From an uncultured Sutterella sp. (GTDB lineage Bacteria > Pseudomonadota > Gammaproteobacteria > Burkholderiales > Burkholderiaceae_F), in contig CAJMEC010000004.1 of assembly GCA_905212345.1 (NCBI GenBank), forward strand, positions 12,943-76,942: a DNA stretch of 64,000 bases, written 5' to 3'. Below, piece after piece: positions 19,499-28,525 of this stretch. Position 1 is the first letter of the stretch; every line of letters starts with the position of its first letter. Made by a program: the position numbers and the translations under genes. Under the pieces are notes generated by a model. It was not told where the DNA came from. It made no database searches and saw nothing but the letters and a program-made list of their open reading frames with translations.

Positions 19499-20995
19499 TT
19501 AAAAGGCTCTCAGTTTTCTCATAGCTCTGGCCACTTCACTTTCTTCAGGCGTGAGGTAACGGCTGGTTGTCCCGACGCTCGCATGCCCCATTGCGTTTTG
19601 CACGACGTTGACCGGCATCTCTTTTAATGCAGTTGTGGCAAAGGTATGTCGCAGCCAGTGTGTGGAACTGGCTCTGAATTTGGCAGCGTCCAATGGATGT
19701 TCTGCCTCAACGTGTGAAGCGACTTCTTCGAGAAATTCTTCCAGTGCCCGATAAAGTCCCGAGCGGCTCAGTGCCGTTCGCTTCGCTTGACCGATTCGCT
19801 GTTCGGTTTTCTTTCCTCGTCCCAAGGAACTCAGTAGTGGCGTATCCGGATCAACGAGGCCTAAGTGGGCCAGACCGCGCATGGTTAGGTAATGATTAAT
19901 GAGGGCGACTTGTTCTTCTTGAAGGGGAAGCCGTCTGACTTTATCTCCCTTACCAACAACTTCAATAACGGTTATGGTGTCATTGTCTATTCGACGTTCA
20001 ACTATCCAAGAGGCTCTTGCCTGAAGCATTTCACTGGCGCGCAAGCCCAATCCCTTGCCAAACATCAAAATGACCGCCATGCGAGCGTGACGTTCATTGT
20101 CATCCTGGGATTCGAAGAAGTTGTAAATGCTTTGCCATTGATCCTCGCTGAAGGATCGGTCGGCAAAAGCTTTCGGGGCGCCTTCACCGTCAAGATAAGG
20201 AACTTTTGATGAAATCTGATCAAAAGGATTGTAGATGATGTAGCCCGTTTTCTTTAAAAAGTTAAAAAGCTGTCGAACCACCGTTACCGACATTTTTCTT
20301 GAAGTATGCGACAGAGCGCTGTTAAACGGACGCCAGTTATCATTGTCACGGGGCGTATTTTTAGCGCCAATCCAGTCGTACTGCGGATTTTTCCAACGTT
20401 TAGCCCAATCTTTTTCGTTTAAGCGCCCAAGTTCTTCAAGCCATCGCAAATACTCAGCGGCTTCTTGCACGCCAACTGAACTCATGGCGATGTCTTTTTC
20501 AACCGTACACCACAGTAAAAAGCGCTCAGCCTCTTTTCGATAAACGCCTTGCGTATTGACATTTCCAGCACGGGCAGAAAGCCAGGCCTTGACCGCCGAT
20601 AAATCATCAGAGGCTTCGAGACTTTTCTTTGAGTCATCACCTCTGTTGGTGCCGCCTCGCCCATCCAAGCCGATGTCGAGACGTATTTTTTCCAAAGGGA
20701 CGATGCGGGGATTGGGCGGAAAGTCAGCAATTGAAGACTTCTCTTTATCTTTCTTTCTTGATTGAGTATTTCGGATCAATCCATTCGACGAGAGCCACAG
20801 AGTTAAAGCTTTTCTATCATCATCGGAAGCTATAACCTTGGCCAATTCATCTTTTTTGATTAATTTGACGAGATCAGAAACGGTGAGACAGTTTTCTTGA
20901 AAGGCTTTGAAAGCGATCGGCGTTATGAAAATATCCGTCAATCGCGTTTTAGAGCTCACTTTTTCAGGTAGTGGATTGAGAAATAAAACCGACAT
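19499..20995 (-). CDS. Tyrosine recombinase / phage-type integrase with long N-terminal region
   Basis: A DNA strand-exchange enzyme of 498 residues. The catalytic domain has all expected residues: Arg in GLGLRASEML, Lys in EVVGKGDKVRRLPL, His-x-x-Arg in HWLRHTFATTA, GHASVGTT, and the nucleophile in SRYLTPEE. A core-binding SAM-like domain (about 140-260) precedes it. The first 100 residues contain a helix-hairpin-helix-like stretch (NCLTVSDLVKLIKKDE) resembling the DUF3701-type N-terminus of chromosomal recombinases in betaproteobacteria. No attachment sites, phage genes or tRNA are beside it, so it looks like a resident recombinase rather than part of a mobile element. Confidence 0.82.
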   Translation of the reverse strand: MSVLFLNPLPEKVSSKTRLTDIFITPIAFKAFQENCLTVSDLVKLIKKDELAKVIASDDDRKALTLWLSSNGLIRNTQSRKKDKEKSSIADFPPNPRIVPLEKIRLDIGLDGRGGTNRGDDSKKSLEASDDLSAVKAWLSARAGNVNTQGVYRKEAERFLLWCTVEKDIAMSSVGVQEAAEYLRWLEELGRLNEKDWAKRWKNPQYDWIGAKNTPRDNDNWRPFNSALSHTSRKMSVTVVRQLFNFLKKTGYIIYNPFDQISSKVPYLDGEGAPKAFADRSFSEDQWQSIYNFFESQDDNERHARMAVILMFGKGLGLRASEMLQARASWIVERRIDNDTITVIEVVGKGDKVRRLPLQEEQVALINHYLTMRGLAHLGLVDPDTPLLSSLGRGKKTEQRIGQAKRTALSRSGLYRALEEFLEEVASHVEAEHPLDAAKFRASSTHWLRHTFATTALKEMPVNVVQNAMGHASVGTTSRYLTPEESEVARAMRKLRAF

Positions 20996-21077
20996 TTTAA
21001 AAACTTATGTTGAATAACTGTGTAATTTTAGCCAGTATTTACTAAGATTAGCCTTTTGATTGGTAAGATTTTTCATC

Positions 21078-22970
21078 ATGCGGCGTTTTCTGATTACCTG
21101 TGTTGCCATTTTAGTGGTGCTCCTTTCTGCCATGGGGGTCGAATCCCTCATTATGGGTGATCACAATTCAATCTTGCGACAAACTCTGACCAGTCCGGTT
21201 AAGCAATTTATTGACGGCTCCAGAATCAACTCAAACCAGGTAGTCGTCGCTGTCGATGCTCAAATAGATCCTTATATGCAAAGGAACTATTTCAAAGCGA
21301 CCATTGATGCCATTGATAAAACCGTTCGAGACGCTGACAAATTTTTGGTTCTGAAGTTTTTAGATCGTGAGACGATTTCCGCCATGTTGGCCGATGGCGA
21401 AATTGATTTTTTGATCAGCGATTCCGATTTCTACGCAAGCCTGGCTTTTGAAGACAAGGTTAAGGCAATTGCCATGCTTTGGCGAGCGCAAGCCAAGTCC
21501 CCAAGCTATTCAGCGGCTTCAACTATCGTTGTAAATGCTGCGAATGAAAAAATTTACACATTGACGGACATTGCAACCGGCTCTTATCGTGTTGCTGCCA
21601 CTTCCAGTGATTCGTTTGCCGGTTTTACCATAGCCAAAGAACCTTTTGCAGAGAAGAATTTGTCGTGGCAAGCGGCTTTTAAATATATTGTCTTTACCTC
21701 CAATCGAAATCCATTGGAAGTATTAAATGCGGTTAAAACCGGCACCGCCGATGTGGGTATTGTTCCGGCTTGTTTTATTGAACAGGTCATGATTCGCAAT
21801 CAAGCCCACTTAAGCGATTATCGTGTCATCAATCCTCAGCCTGTCACCGAAATGGCTTGTCAGCACTCAACCGATGCCTACCCGAGCCTGATGGTCTCTT
21901 ATCGAAACGGTGTGGACAGTAACTATATTCTCGATATGACCAACGCTTTGTTAGGACTGAAGCTACCATTTGGCACAACTTGGAGCATGCCTGAAAATAC
22001 CCGCGAGTTGTACGATCTCATGTATCACTTACGAATCGGTCCCTACAATAATGTCACTTATTCGGCTATTTATCGGACTTTCAGCGAAAATCGTACGATT
22101 TTCATTACGGCGATTTTCTTAATCGTCGCAGGCTTTTTCTATAACTTAATTATTTCTGTGGAAGTAGCCTCGCGCACCAAGGCTCTGAAGCGGGCTTTGG
22201 CGGAAAAAGACCGAATTTCTAAGCAGCAAGAACAAACCAATGAATATATCTCTCGTCTGGAGCGCACCGGTATTGTCGGTCAGATGTCGAGCATGATTGC
22301 CCATGAGTTAAAGCAACCTTTAGCAACGGTTTCCAATTATTCAAGAGGATTGCTGCGACGCATTGAGAGGGGATCGGCCGATAAGGATACGATCGTCAAA
22401 ATCCTCAAAGAAATTGACTACCATACCGAGCGCGCTAACGACATTGTTGATCACGTCAGAAGTTATGCCAAGCCCCATGAGATCAAGCGTGAAGAGCATG
22501 ATTTGCGCGATATCGTGGCAAAGACCGTGGCCACTTTTGAAAAGTCCGGCCGTACATCAGTTCCCGTCATCGTTGAAGGCGAGCGCAGGGCACTTGTCGA
22601 AGCAGACGATTGGGAAATTGAATTAGCGCTTCTGAATCTTTTGAAAAATTCTGCTGATGCTTTTACAGAGATTCATCCTGCGATGCGCGATGAAGGTGAG
22701 AACGTCATCCGCATCCGTATTGAGGATCATGAGGAAACGTGGTGGATTCGTGTTATCGATAACGCAAAATTGGTTGATGAGACCTTTACAGAGCAGTTCT
22801 TCCAAAAACTGGAGACGACAAAAGCCCACGGCTTAGGGCTAGGTTTATCAATTGTGAGCTCATTGGCTGAACGTCACGCCGGACGTGTTTGGGCAGAACC
22901 TAATCCGGGTCGCGGCGTCATCGTGACGATTGAATTGCCTAAATATCAATCTATCGAAGAAAAAATCTGA
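21078..22970 (+). CDS. Sensor histidine kinase with PhnD-like periplasmic domain (TtrS-like)
   Basis: A membrane two-component sensor of 630 residues. A signal anchor (MRRFLITCVAILVVLLSAMGVESL) leads into a periplasmic binding-protein-like domain of the PhnD type (about 45-330), as in the tetrathionate sensor TtrS. A membrane span (TAIFLIVAGFFYNLIISVEVA) and a short coiled coil follow. The HisKA motif is SMIAHELKQPLATVSNYSRG and the ATPase domain shows NLLKNSADAF and GLGLGLSIVSSL. The ATG at 21078 starts the signal peptide; a TTG 18 bases upstream is in frame. No response regulator is adjacent, so its partner lies elsewhere. The ligand is unknown. Confidence 0.82.
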   Translation: MRRFLITCVAILVVLLSAMGVESLIMGDHNSILRQTLTSPVKQFIDGSRINSNQVVVAVDAQIDPYMQRNYFKATIDAIDKTVRDADKFLVLKFLDRETISAMLADGEIDFLISDSDFYASLAFEDKVKAIAMLWRAQAKSPSYSAASTIVVNAANEKIYTLTDIATGSYRVAATSSDSFAGFTIAKEPFAEKNLSWQAAFKYIVFTSNRNPLEVLNAVKTGTADVGIVPACFIEQVMIRNQAHLSDYRVINPQPVTEMACQHSTDAYPSLMVSYRNGVDSNYILDMTNALLGLKLPFGTTWSMPENTRELYDLMYHLRIGPYNNVTYSAIYRTFSENRTIFITAIFLIVAGFFYNLIISVEVASRTKALKRALAEKDRISKQQEQTNEYISRLERTGIVGQMSSMIAHELKQPLATVSNYSRGLLRRIERGSADKDTIVKILKEIDYHTERANDIVDHVRSYAKPHEIKREEHDLRDIVAKTVATFEKSGRTSVPVIVEGERRALVEADDWEIELALLNLLKNSADAFTEIHPAMRDEGENVIRIRIEDHEETWWIRVIDNAKLVDETFTEQFFQKLETTKAHGLGLGLSIVSSLAERHAGRVWAEPNPGRGVIVTIELPKYQSIEEKI

Positions 22971-22971
22971 T

Positions 22972-23000
22972 GCAAAGGGACCCTGTGAGGTCCCATTTGC
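22972..23000. terminator. Bidirectional hairpin between kinase and rng
   Basis: GCAAAGGGACC (22972-22982) and GGTCCCATTTGC (22989-23000) pair with a single unpaired base. It fills the whole gap between two convergent genes. Confidence 0.6.
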
Positions 23001-24461
23001 TTAACTGAAGGTAATATCGTATTGCTCTGGACTGTAGCAGCTTTCTACCTGAAGCGATACCGGAGAGCCGATAAAATCCTGAAGCAGATCCAAGGCGGCA
23101 GCCTCATCTTCAAGAAAAAGATCAATGACTGTTTGACTGGCGATAATGCAAAAGCTTTTAATGCCGGGGTATTGCCGCCACTCTCTAAGAATTTCTCGCA
23201 GTATCTCGTAGCAGACCGTCCGAGCTGTTTTAATTTCACCGCGTCCGCCGCAAAGCGGGCAGGGTTCACAAAGAATATGACCCAGCGAGTCTCTCGTGCG
23301 CTTTCGGGTCATTTCAATCAAACCCAGTTCTGTGAAATTACTCATTGTGATATGCACTCGATCGGTTGCAACCGCTTTTTGAAGTTCGGCGAGAACCGCG
23401 GCTCGATGAGCATCTTTTTCCATGTCAATGAAGTCAATGATGATAATGCCGCCTAAATTGCGCAGTCTCAATTGTCTTGCAATGACGCGGGCTGCTTCAA
23501 GGTTGGTTTTAAACACCGTGTCGCCGAAATCGCGTTTACCGACATAGGCTCCGGTATTTACATCGATTGTGGACATGGCTTCATTTTGATCAAAAATCAG
23601 GTAGCCGCCTGATTTGAGATCAACCCGTCTTGAAAGAGCCTTTTCGATCTCATTTTCGATGCCGTATTGTTCAAAAAGCGGGATTTCACCGGTATACATT
23701 TCCAGTTTGTCGGCAACCGTTGGAACGAAATTTTCCGCGAATTCCGACAGCGCCCCTATATTGTCATCCCATGAGTCAACCAACACGCGAGTGGTGTTTT
23801 CATTGACCATGTCGCGCAATGCGCGAGATTCCAAGTACAAATCCTGGTAAAGAATAGAAGGGGCGCTGGAAACTGAAATCTTGGCTGAAATTTGTTTCCA
23901 AAGTCTGCTTAGGTACTCCATGTCGGTGAGGAAGTCCTCGCTTGTCGCGCCTTCGGCACAGGTGCGAACAATATAGCCGCCTTTTTCTGTTTCAGGTCGA
24001 ACGGCTGTAACTAAAGCTTTTAAACGTTCACGCTCTGCTTCATCTTCGATGCGTTGTGAGACACCGATATGAGGTTCTTTAGGCAGGTAAACCAATTTGT
24101 GCCCGGCCAAAGAGATGGTGGTGGTAAGCCTTGCGCCCTTTGTGCCGATTTGATCTTTGGATACTTGAACGATAACGGATTCGCCTTCATGTAAAACGTA
24201 TTCGATGGGTTTATACGTTCCGTCTTCTTGACGAGCTGTGAAAATGTCGTGAATATGCAAAAAAGCTGTTCGTTCAAGACCGATATCTACAAAGGCCGAT
24301 TGCATGCCGGGTAAAACACGCATCACTTTCCCTTTATAGACGTTGCCAACCAACCCTCTTTGGGCCCGTCTTTCAATGTGCAAGTCTTCAAGAATGCCGT
24401 TAACCATGACAGACACGCGCGTTTCTTGAGCCGAACAGTGAATCAATAATTCTTCGCTCAT
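23001..24461 (-). CDS. rng: Ribonuclease G
   Basis: RNase G is a 5'-end-sensing endoribonuclease that matures 16S rRNA 5' ends and degrades some mRNAs. The 486-residue product is the short RNase G form without the long RNase E scaffold. An S1 domain (GNVYKGKVMRVLPGMQSAFVDIG) is at about 35-125. The catalytic aspartates are in IDVNTGAYVG and IIIIDFIDME, and the zinc-link motif is CEPCPLCGGRG. The ATG at 24461 (MSEELLIHCSAQETRV) was taken because this is the usual RNase G start; the frame extends another 66 bases upstream from a non-conserved start. Confidence 0.92.
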   Translation of the reverse strand: MSEELLIHCSAQETRVSVMVNGILEDLHIERRAQRGLVGNVYKGKVMRVLPGMQSAFVDIGLERTAFLHIHDIFTARQEDGTYKPIEYVLHEGESVIVQVSKDQIGTKGARLTTTISLAGHKLVYLPKEPHIGVSQRIEDEAERERLKALVTAVRPETEKGGYIVRTCAEGATSEDFLTDMEYLSRLWKQISAKISVSSAPSILYQDLYLESRALRDMVNENTTRVLVDSWDDNIGALSEFAENFVPTVADKLEMYTGEIPLFEQYGIENEIEKALSRRVDLKSGGYLIFDQNEAMSTIDVNTGAYVGKRDFGDTVFKTNLEAARVIARQLRLRNLGGIIIIDFIDMEKDAHRAAVLAELQKAVATDRVHITMSNFTELGLIEMTRKRTRDSLGHILCEPCPLCGGRGEIKTARTVCYEILREILREWRQYPGIKSFCIIASQTVIDLFLEDEAAALDLLQDFIGSPVSLQVESCYSPEQYDITFS

Positions 24462-24640
24462 AATTCTTCTTAAATAATATCTTTGGCTCCTTAGTCTACT
24501 GGATCGATCCAGTGAACGCCACAACAAACCGTTTATGAAAGAGTTTAGAAAATATGCACCAGCGCCTTATATCGGAGGGCTCTATTTGTTAGAATGTTTG
24601 CCGATTTATAGACCGAGTCGATTTTTCATAGAGAGTAGCC

Positions 24641-25603
24641 ATGTCTGATATTAAATTGAGTGGTCAAGCCGCTTTAAAGGCTTATACGGGTATGGGATTG
24701 TACGTTTGTCCCAACGATGCTGACGGCCTCAATTCTCTTTACTACACGATTGAAGTCAATGATGCCCAAGGTGTTGCTTTTCTCAGAAGACTGCTGACAG
24801 TGGACGTGAAAAACATCCACCGCGGCGAAGTGCGTCAAAGTTTTATTCTGAATGCTTTGGGTTTAATGACCGATTTTGTTTGGGTAGCTCATTTACCCGA
24901 TAACGACGAACATTTCCGTGTGGTCTTTCAGTCTCTCGACACTTTAGCTTGGATGCACCAAGTCGCTAAAGCTTTTGACGAAGACTTCACAACACTGAAA
25001 ACATCGACGGCAATTTTATTTGCGGATCAAACCCATACTCCTCACGGTTTAATGGCTGACGGTAAGGTACAGCTTATGAAAACGGGAAAGGGCGAGGTTC
25101 TCGCTATGCGAGTTGGGGCAATGACCCTTATTCAGGGTGAAGAGAAAGCTTTTGAAAACTTCACTCATCCCGGAATGGAAGTGATCGACGAGCTCTCTGC
25201 GATGACACTTAGCTGTGTTTCGAAGTCGCCGTTGGCTTTTGCTTGGCAAGCCAATGATTTGATGCCCGGTGACGTTAATGGAGCGGCTTATATCGACTTT
25301 TCCGATCCCTCGCGCATGTTTATTGGTCGAGCGTTAACCGAGGCGCGCCTGAAAGCCAGCGAAACAAAAAAAGCGGTTGTTCTGTCGTCTCATCAAGATC
25401 AAGCTGATGCCTGGTTTGAAAACCCCACTGAAGTAATTCTCTTAACTGAAGAGGGGATAGCGGTTGCCAAAAGTGCTTTTGTCGGTTTATTGGGAGATAA
25501 ATTGATCTGTGTGGCATTTGTGCCGCAATCGACGGATTGCTCCCGACTGATTTGGATGAATGACGGTGAGCAACAAGCCTACCGTGTGGAAGTCCTTTCT
25601 TAA
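24641..25603 (+). CDS. Divergent GcvT-fold (aminomethyltransferase-like) protein
   Basis: A 320-residue protein recognisable as a distant relative of the glycine cleavage T-protein. It aligns in order with the N-terminal GcvT core (TGMGLYVCPNDADGLNSLYYT; FLRRLLTVDVKNIHRGEVRQSFILNALGLMTDFVWV) and with its barrel-like C-terminus (KSAFVGLLGDKLICVAFVP). Conserved substrate and folate residues are not obvious, and no gcvH or gcvP is near, so ordinary glycine cleavage is unlikely. It sits 15 bases upstream of sdaA and is clearly in one operon with it. A folate- or one-carbon-linked role in serine/glycine use is an inference only. Confidence 0.6.
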   Translation: MSDIKLSGQAALKAYTGMGLYVCPNDADGLNSLYYTIEVNDAQGVAFLRRLLTVDVKNIHRGEVRQSFILNALGLMTDFVWVAHLPDNDEHFRVVFQSLDTLAWMHQVAKAFDEDFTTLKTSTAILFADQTHTPHGLMADGKVQLMKTGKGEVLAMRVGAMTLIQGEEKAFENFTHPGMEVIDELSAMTLSCVSKSPLAFAWQANDLMPGDVNGAAYIDFSDPSRMFIGRALTEARLKASETKKAVVLSSHQDQADAWFENPTEVILLTEEGIAVAKSAFVGLLGDKLICVAFVPQSTDCSRLIWMNDGEQQAYRVEVLS

Positions 25604-25618
25604 TACTGGGAGAATAAC

Positions 25619-27013
25619 GTGAGCGTTAGTGTTTTTGATATTTTTCGTGTCGGGATTGGTCCATCTTCTTCTCATACTGTTGGACCTATGCGCGCCGCAG
25701 CCCGTTTTAGTAAAGAACTGATCGCTAAGGGGCTCACGCAAAAAACTGCCCGAATTTGGGTTGATTTGATGGGAAGCTTGGGGGCCACAGGTGTTGGCCA
25801 TGCCACTGACACGGCCTTTCAGCTCGGACTCATGGGAATGCTTCCCGCCAATGTCGATCTTGACTTGGCACCGAAGATTCTTCAAGCCATTAAGACCGAT
25901 CACCAACTCAAACTTCCTGATGGTACGGTCATCGAATTTGACCCGGCCAAAGATATTATTCTGAGCCCGGAGAAAGTGGCGATATACCACACCAATGCGA
26001 TGCACGTCATCGCCCAGGATAAAGACGGTCAAGTGCTCCTGTCTCGTCGTTACTACTCTGTAGGCGGCGGCTTTATTGTTGAAAGCGACCCGAACAATTT
26101 CGACAAGGTTTCTGAAGATAAGGAAACGGTTCACACCAAACCGCAACCCTATCCAGTCAATAGTGCTGCAGATCTTTTAAAGTGGTGTCGCGAAACGGGC
26201 TTAACTATTCCTCAAATCGTTCGCGCCAATGAAAAGGTTTGGTGGGAAACGGACGAAAAAATCAATGCCCAGCTCGACTACCTTTGGTCGGTCATGAAGG
26301 ATTGTGTCGCGCGTGGATTAAAAAATGAAGGGATTATGCCCGGTCCCATGAAGGTGCGCCGCCGCGCCAAGCAGATGTATGAAAAGCTTGACTACGAACA
26401 CCGTACATTGAATGATCCTCTGGCTGTTCTCGATTGGGTTAACGCGTTTGCCTTCGCGGCCAATGAGGAAAACGCCTGCGGTGGCAGAGTTGTGACAGCT
26501 CCGACAAATGGCGCTGCCGGTGTCATTCCGGCTGTCCTTCATTACTACATGAAGTTTATTGATTCGGCCGACATCAATGGGGTTAGAGATTTTCTCCTGA
26601 CAGCCGGTCAAATCGGCATTCTTTATAAAGAAAACGCGTCGATTTCCGGAGCAGAAGTGGGCTGCCAAGGCGAAGTGGGTGTTGCCTGCTCGATGGCATC
26701 GGGCGGCTTGGCTCAAGTGCTGGGCGCAACGCCACAGCAAGTGGAAAACGCAGCCGAAATCGGAATGGAACATCATTTGGGGATGACCTGCGATCCGGTG
26801 GCCGGTCAAGTTCAGATTCCTTGTATCGAACGCAATGCGGTCGCCGCGGTAAAAGCTATCAACGCCGCGCGTTTGGCGCTGATGGGTGATGGCCACCATT
26901 ATGTTTCATTGGATCAGGTTATTGTGACGATGCTTAAGACCGGCTTAGACCTGCAGATGAAATATAAAGAAACCAGCCGTGGCGGGTTAGCGGTCAGTGT
27001 GGTTGAGTGTTAA
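25619..27013 (+). CDS. sdaA: L-serine ammonia-lyase, iron-sulfur type
   Basis: Deaminates L-serine to pyruvate and ammonia with a [4Fe-4S] cluster. It is the single-chain form, 464 residues. The beta domain shows [16 protein letters not shown] near residue 13. The alpha domain carries the cluster cysteines in [34 protein letters not shown]. The start is GTG at 25619, preceded by TGGGAG; no nearby in-frame ATG fits. It is the second gene after the GcvT-fold protein. With asparaginase and other amino-acid genes it fits an organism that lives on amino acids. Confidence 0.95.
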   Translation: MSVSVFDIFRVGIGPSSSHTVGPMRAAARFSKELIAKGLTQKTARIWVDLMGSLGATGVGHATDTAFQLGLMGMLPANVDLDLAPKILQAIKTDHQLKLPDGTVIEFDPAKDIILSPEKVAIYHTNAMHVIAQDKDGQVLLSRRYYSVGGGFIVESDPNNFDKVSEDKETVHTKPQPYPVNSAADLLKWCRETGLTIPQIVRANEKVWWETDEKINAQLDYLWSVMKDCVARGLKNEGIMPGPMKVRRRAKQMYEKLDYEHRTLNDPLAVLDWVNAFAFAANEENACGGRVVTAPTNGAAGVIPAVLHYYMKFIDSADINGVRDFLLTAGQIGILYKENASISGAEVGCQGEVGVACSMASGGLAQVLGATPQQVENAAEIGMEHHLGMTCDPVAGQVQIPCIERNAVAAVKAINAARLALMGDGHHYVSLDQVIVTMLKTGLDLQMKYKETSRGGLAVSVVEC

Positions 27014-27032
27014 AAATTTATTGAAAAAGAGG

Positions 27033-27060
27033 TCGAGCCGCTTAAAGCGGCTCGATTCGT
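27033..27060. terminator. Hairpin between sdaA and folA
   Basis: TCGAGCCGC and GCGGCTCGA form a perfect 9-bp stem with loop TTAAA, followed by TTCGTTT on the plus strand. It lies between convergent genes. Confidence 0.7.
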
Positions 27061-27065
27061 TTCGG

Positions 27066-27560
27066 TTATTTGGTTTTACGAATGTAGGTTCTGAAGCTGT
27101 AGCTAAAGGGGTGGGCATCGGTAGCAGGGAAAGACTCTTCCTCAGCGAGCGTCCATTCATCGTCTGATAGCGGTGTAAAGAAGGCGTCACCTTCAAAATC
27201 GGCATTCAGATAGGTGATATGCGCCACTTCTACCTGAGGCATTGCTTCCTGATAGATTTGCGCCCCACCCATAATGAAGGCAATGGGCGCGTCATTGACA
27301 ACCTGCAATGCCGCTTCAAGACTGGGCACAACCGTTGCCCCTTCGGCAACGTAATCCTTTTGACGCGTAATTACAACATTTCGCCGTCCGGGCAAGGGAC
27401 GGCCCAAAGATTCCCAAGTTTTACGTCCCATAATGACCGGTTTGCCAAGCGTTGTGCGCTTAAAGTTTTTCAAATCTTCCGGCAAATACCAGGGTAATTT
27501 GTTGTCTTTGCCAATTACGCCGTTTCGGGCGTGGGCGACGATTAAATGTAATTGCGTCAT
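27066..27560 (-). CDS. folA: Dihydrofolate reductase
   Basis: Reduces dihydrofolate to tetrahydrofolate with NADPH. The 164-residue chain has the family blocks: IVAHARNGVIGKDNKLPWYLPEDLKNFKRTT split over residues 7-36, VIMGRKTWESLGRPLPGRRNVVI, and IMGGAQIYQEAMP. The active-site acidic residue is in LPEDLKNF. It is encoded 11 bases after thyA on the same strand, so oxidised folate from thymidylate synthesis is recycled by its operon partner. Confidence 0.96.
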   Translation of the reverse strand: MTQLHLIVAHARNGVIGKDNKLPWYLPEDLKNFKRTTLGKPVIMGRKTWESLGRPLPGRRNVVITRQKDYVAEGATVVPSLEAALQVVNDAPIAFIMGGAQIYQEAMPQVEVAHITYLNADFEGDAFFTPLSDDEWTLAEEESFPATDAHPFSYSFRTYIRKTK

Positions 27561-27571
27561 TGAAATCTCCT

Positions 27572-28375
27572 TTAGACCGCCACCGGAGCTTTAATAGCCG
27601 GATGAGGGTCATAGCCCACAATTTCAAAATCCTCATACTTGTAATCAAAAATAGAGTCAGGACGACGCTTTATGACAAGTTTAGGATAAGGACGGGGCTC
27701 TCGAGACAATTGTAAGCGCACTTGATCGAAGTGGTTATTGTAAATATGGCAGTCGCCGCCGGTCCATACAAAGTCGCCCACTTCCAAATCACATTGTTGG
27801 GCAAGCATATGCGTTAAAAGTGAATAGCTTGCGATGTTAAAGGGGACGCCTAAGAAAATATCGCAGGAACGTTGATAAAGTTGGCAGGACAATTTTCCAC
27901 CGGCCACATAAACTTGGAACATCATGTGGCAAGGCGGCAGAGCCATCTTGGGTAATTCTGTGACGTTCCACGCAGTGACAATCATGCGACGAGAGTCAGG
28001 ATTGTGTTTAATGGTGTGAACAAGTTCAGCGATTTGGTCAACGCTTTTATCATCGGCGCCGCGCCAATTGCGCCATTGCACGCCATAGATGGGACCGAGA
28101 TCACCGTTTTCATCGGCCCATTCGTCCCAAATCGACACGCCGTTTTCTTTGAGGTAACCGATGTTGCTGTCACCTTTTAGGAACCAGAGTAATTCATGAA
28201 TGATGGAACGTAAGTGAAGTTTTTTTGTTGTGACCAGCGGGAAGCCGTTTTGAAGATTAAAACGCATCTGGTAGCCGAATACAGAACGTGTGCCCGTACC
28301 CGTTCGATCGCTTTTATCAACGCCATGGAAAAAAACGTGGCGCATCAGGTCTTCGTATTGATGTTCAACTAACAT
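27572..28375 (-). CDS. thyA: Thymidylate synthase
   Basis: Methylates dUMP to dTMP with methylenetetrahydrofolate. The 267-residue protein contains [16 protein letters not shown] at the N-terminus, the nucleophilic cysteine in [12 protein letters not shown], the arginine-rich [21 protein letters not shown] and the C-terminal IKAPVAV. The ATG at 28375 was chosen because GAGG lies just upstream; a TTG five codons earlier is in frame. It is the first gene of thyA-folA. The upstream region (28376-28525) is shared with the divergent regulator gene. Confidence 0.97.
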   Translation of the reverse strand: MLVEHQYEDLMRHVFFHGVDKSDRTGTGTRSVFGYQMRFNLQNGFPLVTTKKLHLRSIIHELLWFLKGDSNIGYLKENGVSIWDEWADENGDLGPIYGVQWRNWRGADDKSVDQIAELVHTIKHNPDSRRMIVTAWNVTELPKMALPPCHMMFQVYVAGGKLSCQLYQRSCDIFLGVPFNIASYSLLTHMLAQQCDLEVGDFVWTGGDCHIYNNHFDQVRLQLSREPRPYPKLVIKRRPDSIFDYKYEDFEIVGYDPHPAIKAPVAV

Positions 28376-28490
28376 TTTTATAAGCCTCAATAAACATTTC
28401 TATGTATTGTACTGAAGTGTTATTTGAATATTCCTGCCTAACTTCCTACTTTTGTTTATTTGATAAATTTGCTTGAAAAATAATTTTTTA

Positions 28491-28519
28491 TTGTTTTTAG
28501 ATAAAATTTTATCTATACT
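28491..28519 (+). promoter_or_regulatory. Promoter with palindromic operator for the YheO-type regulator gene
   Basis: TTGTTT (28491-28496), 17-base spacer, TATACT (28514-28519). The perfect 16-bp palindrome AGATAAAATTTTATCT (28499-28514) occupies almost the entire spacer, where a bound repressor would block RNA polymerase. The -10 box ends six bases before the ATG at 28526, and no Shine-Dalgarno is present, so the transcript may be leaderless. Box matches are seen directly; repressor binding is inferred. Confidence 0.5.
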
Positions 28520-28525
28520 CAAAAC

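Noticed and set aside
19499..20995. Tyrosine recombinase as sign of a prophage or integrative element
   Set aside because: No phage, conjugation or attachment-site features lie on either side, the neighbours are core genes (holB, rng), and its N-terminal region resembles resident chromosomal recombinases.
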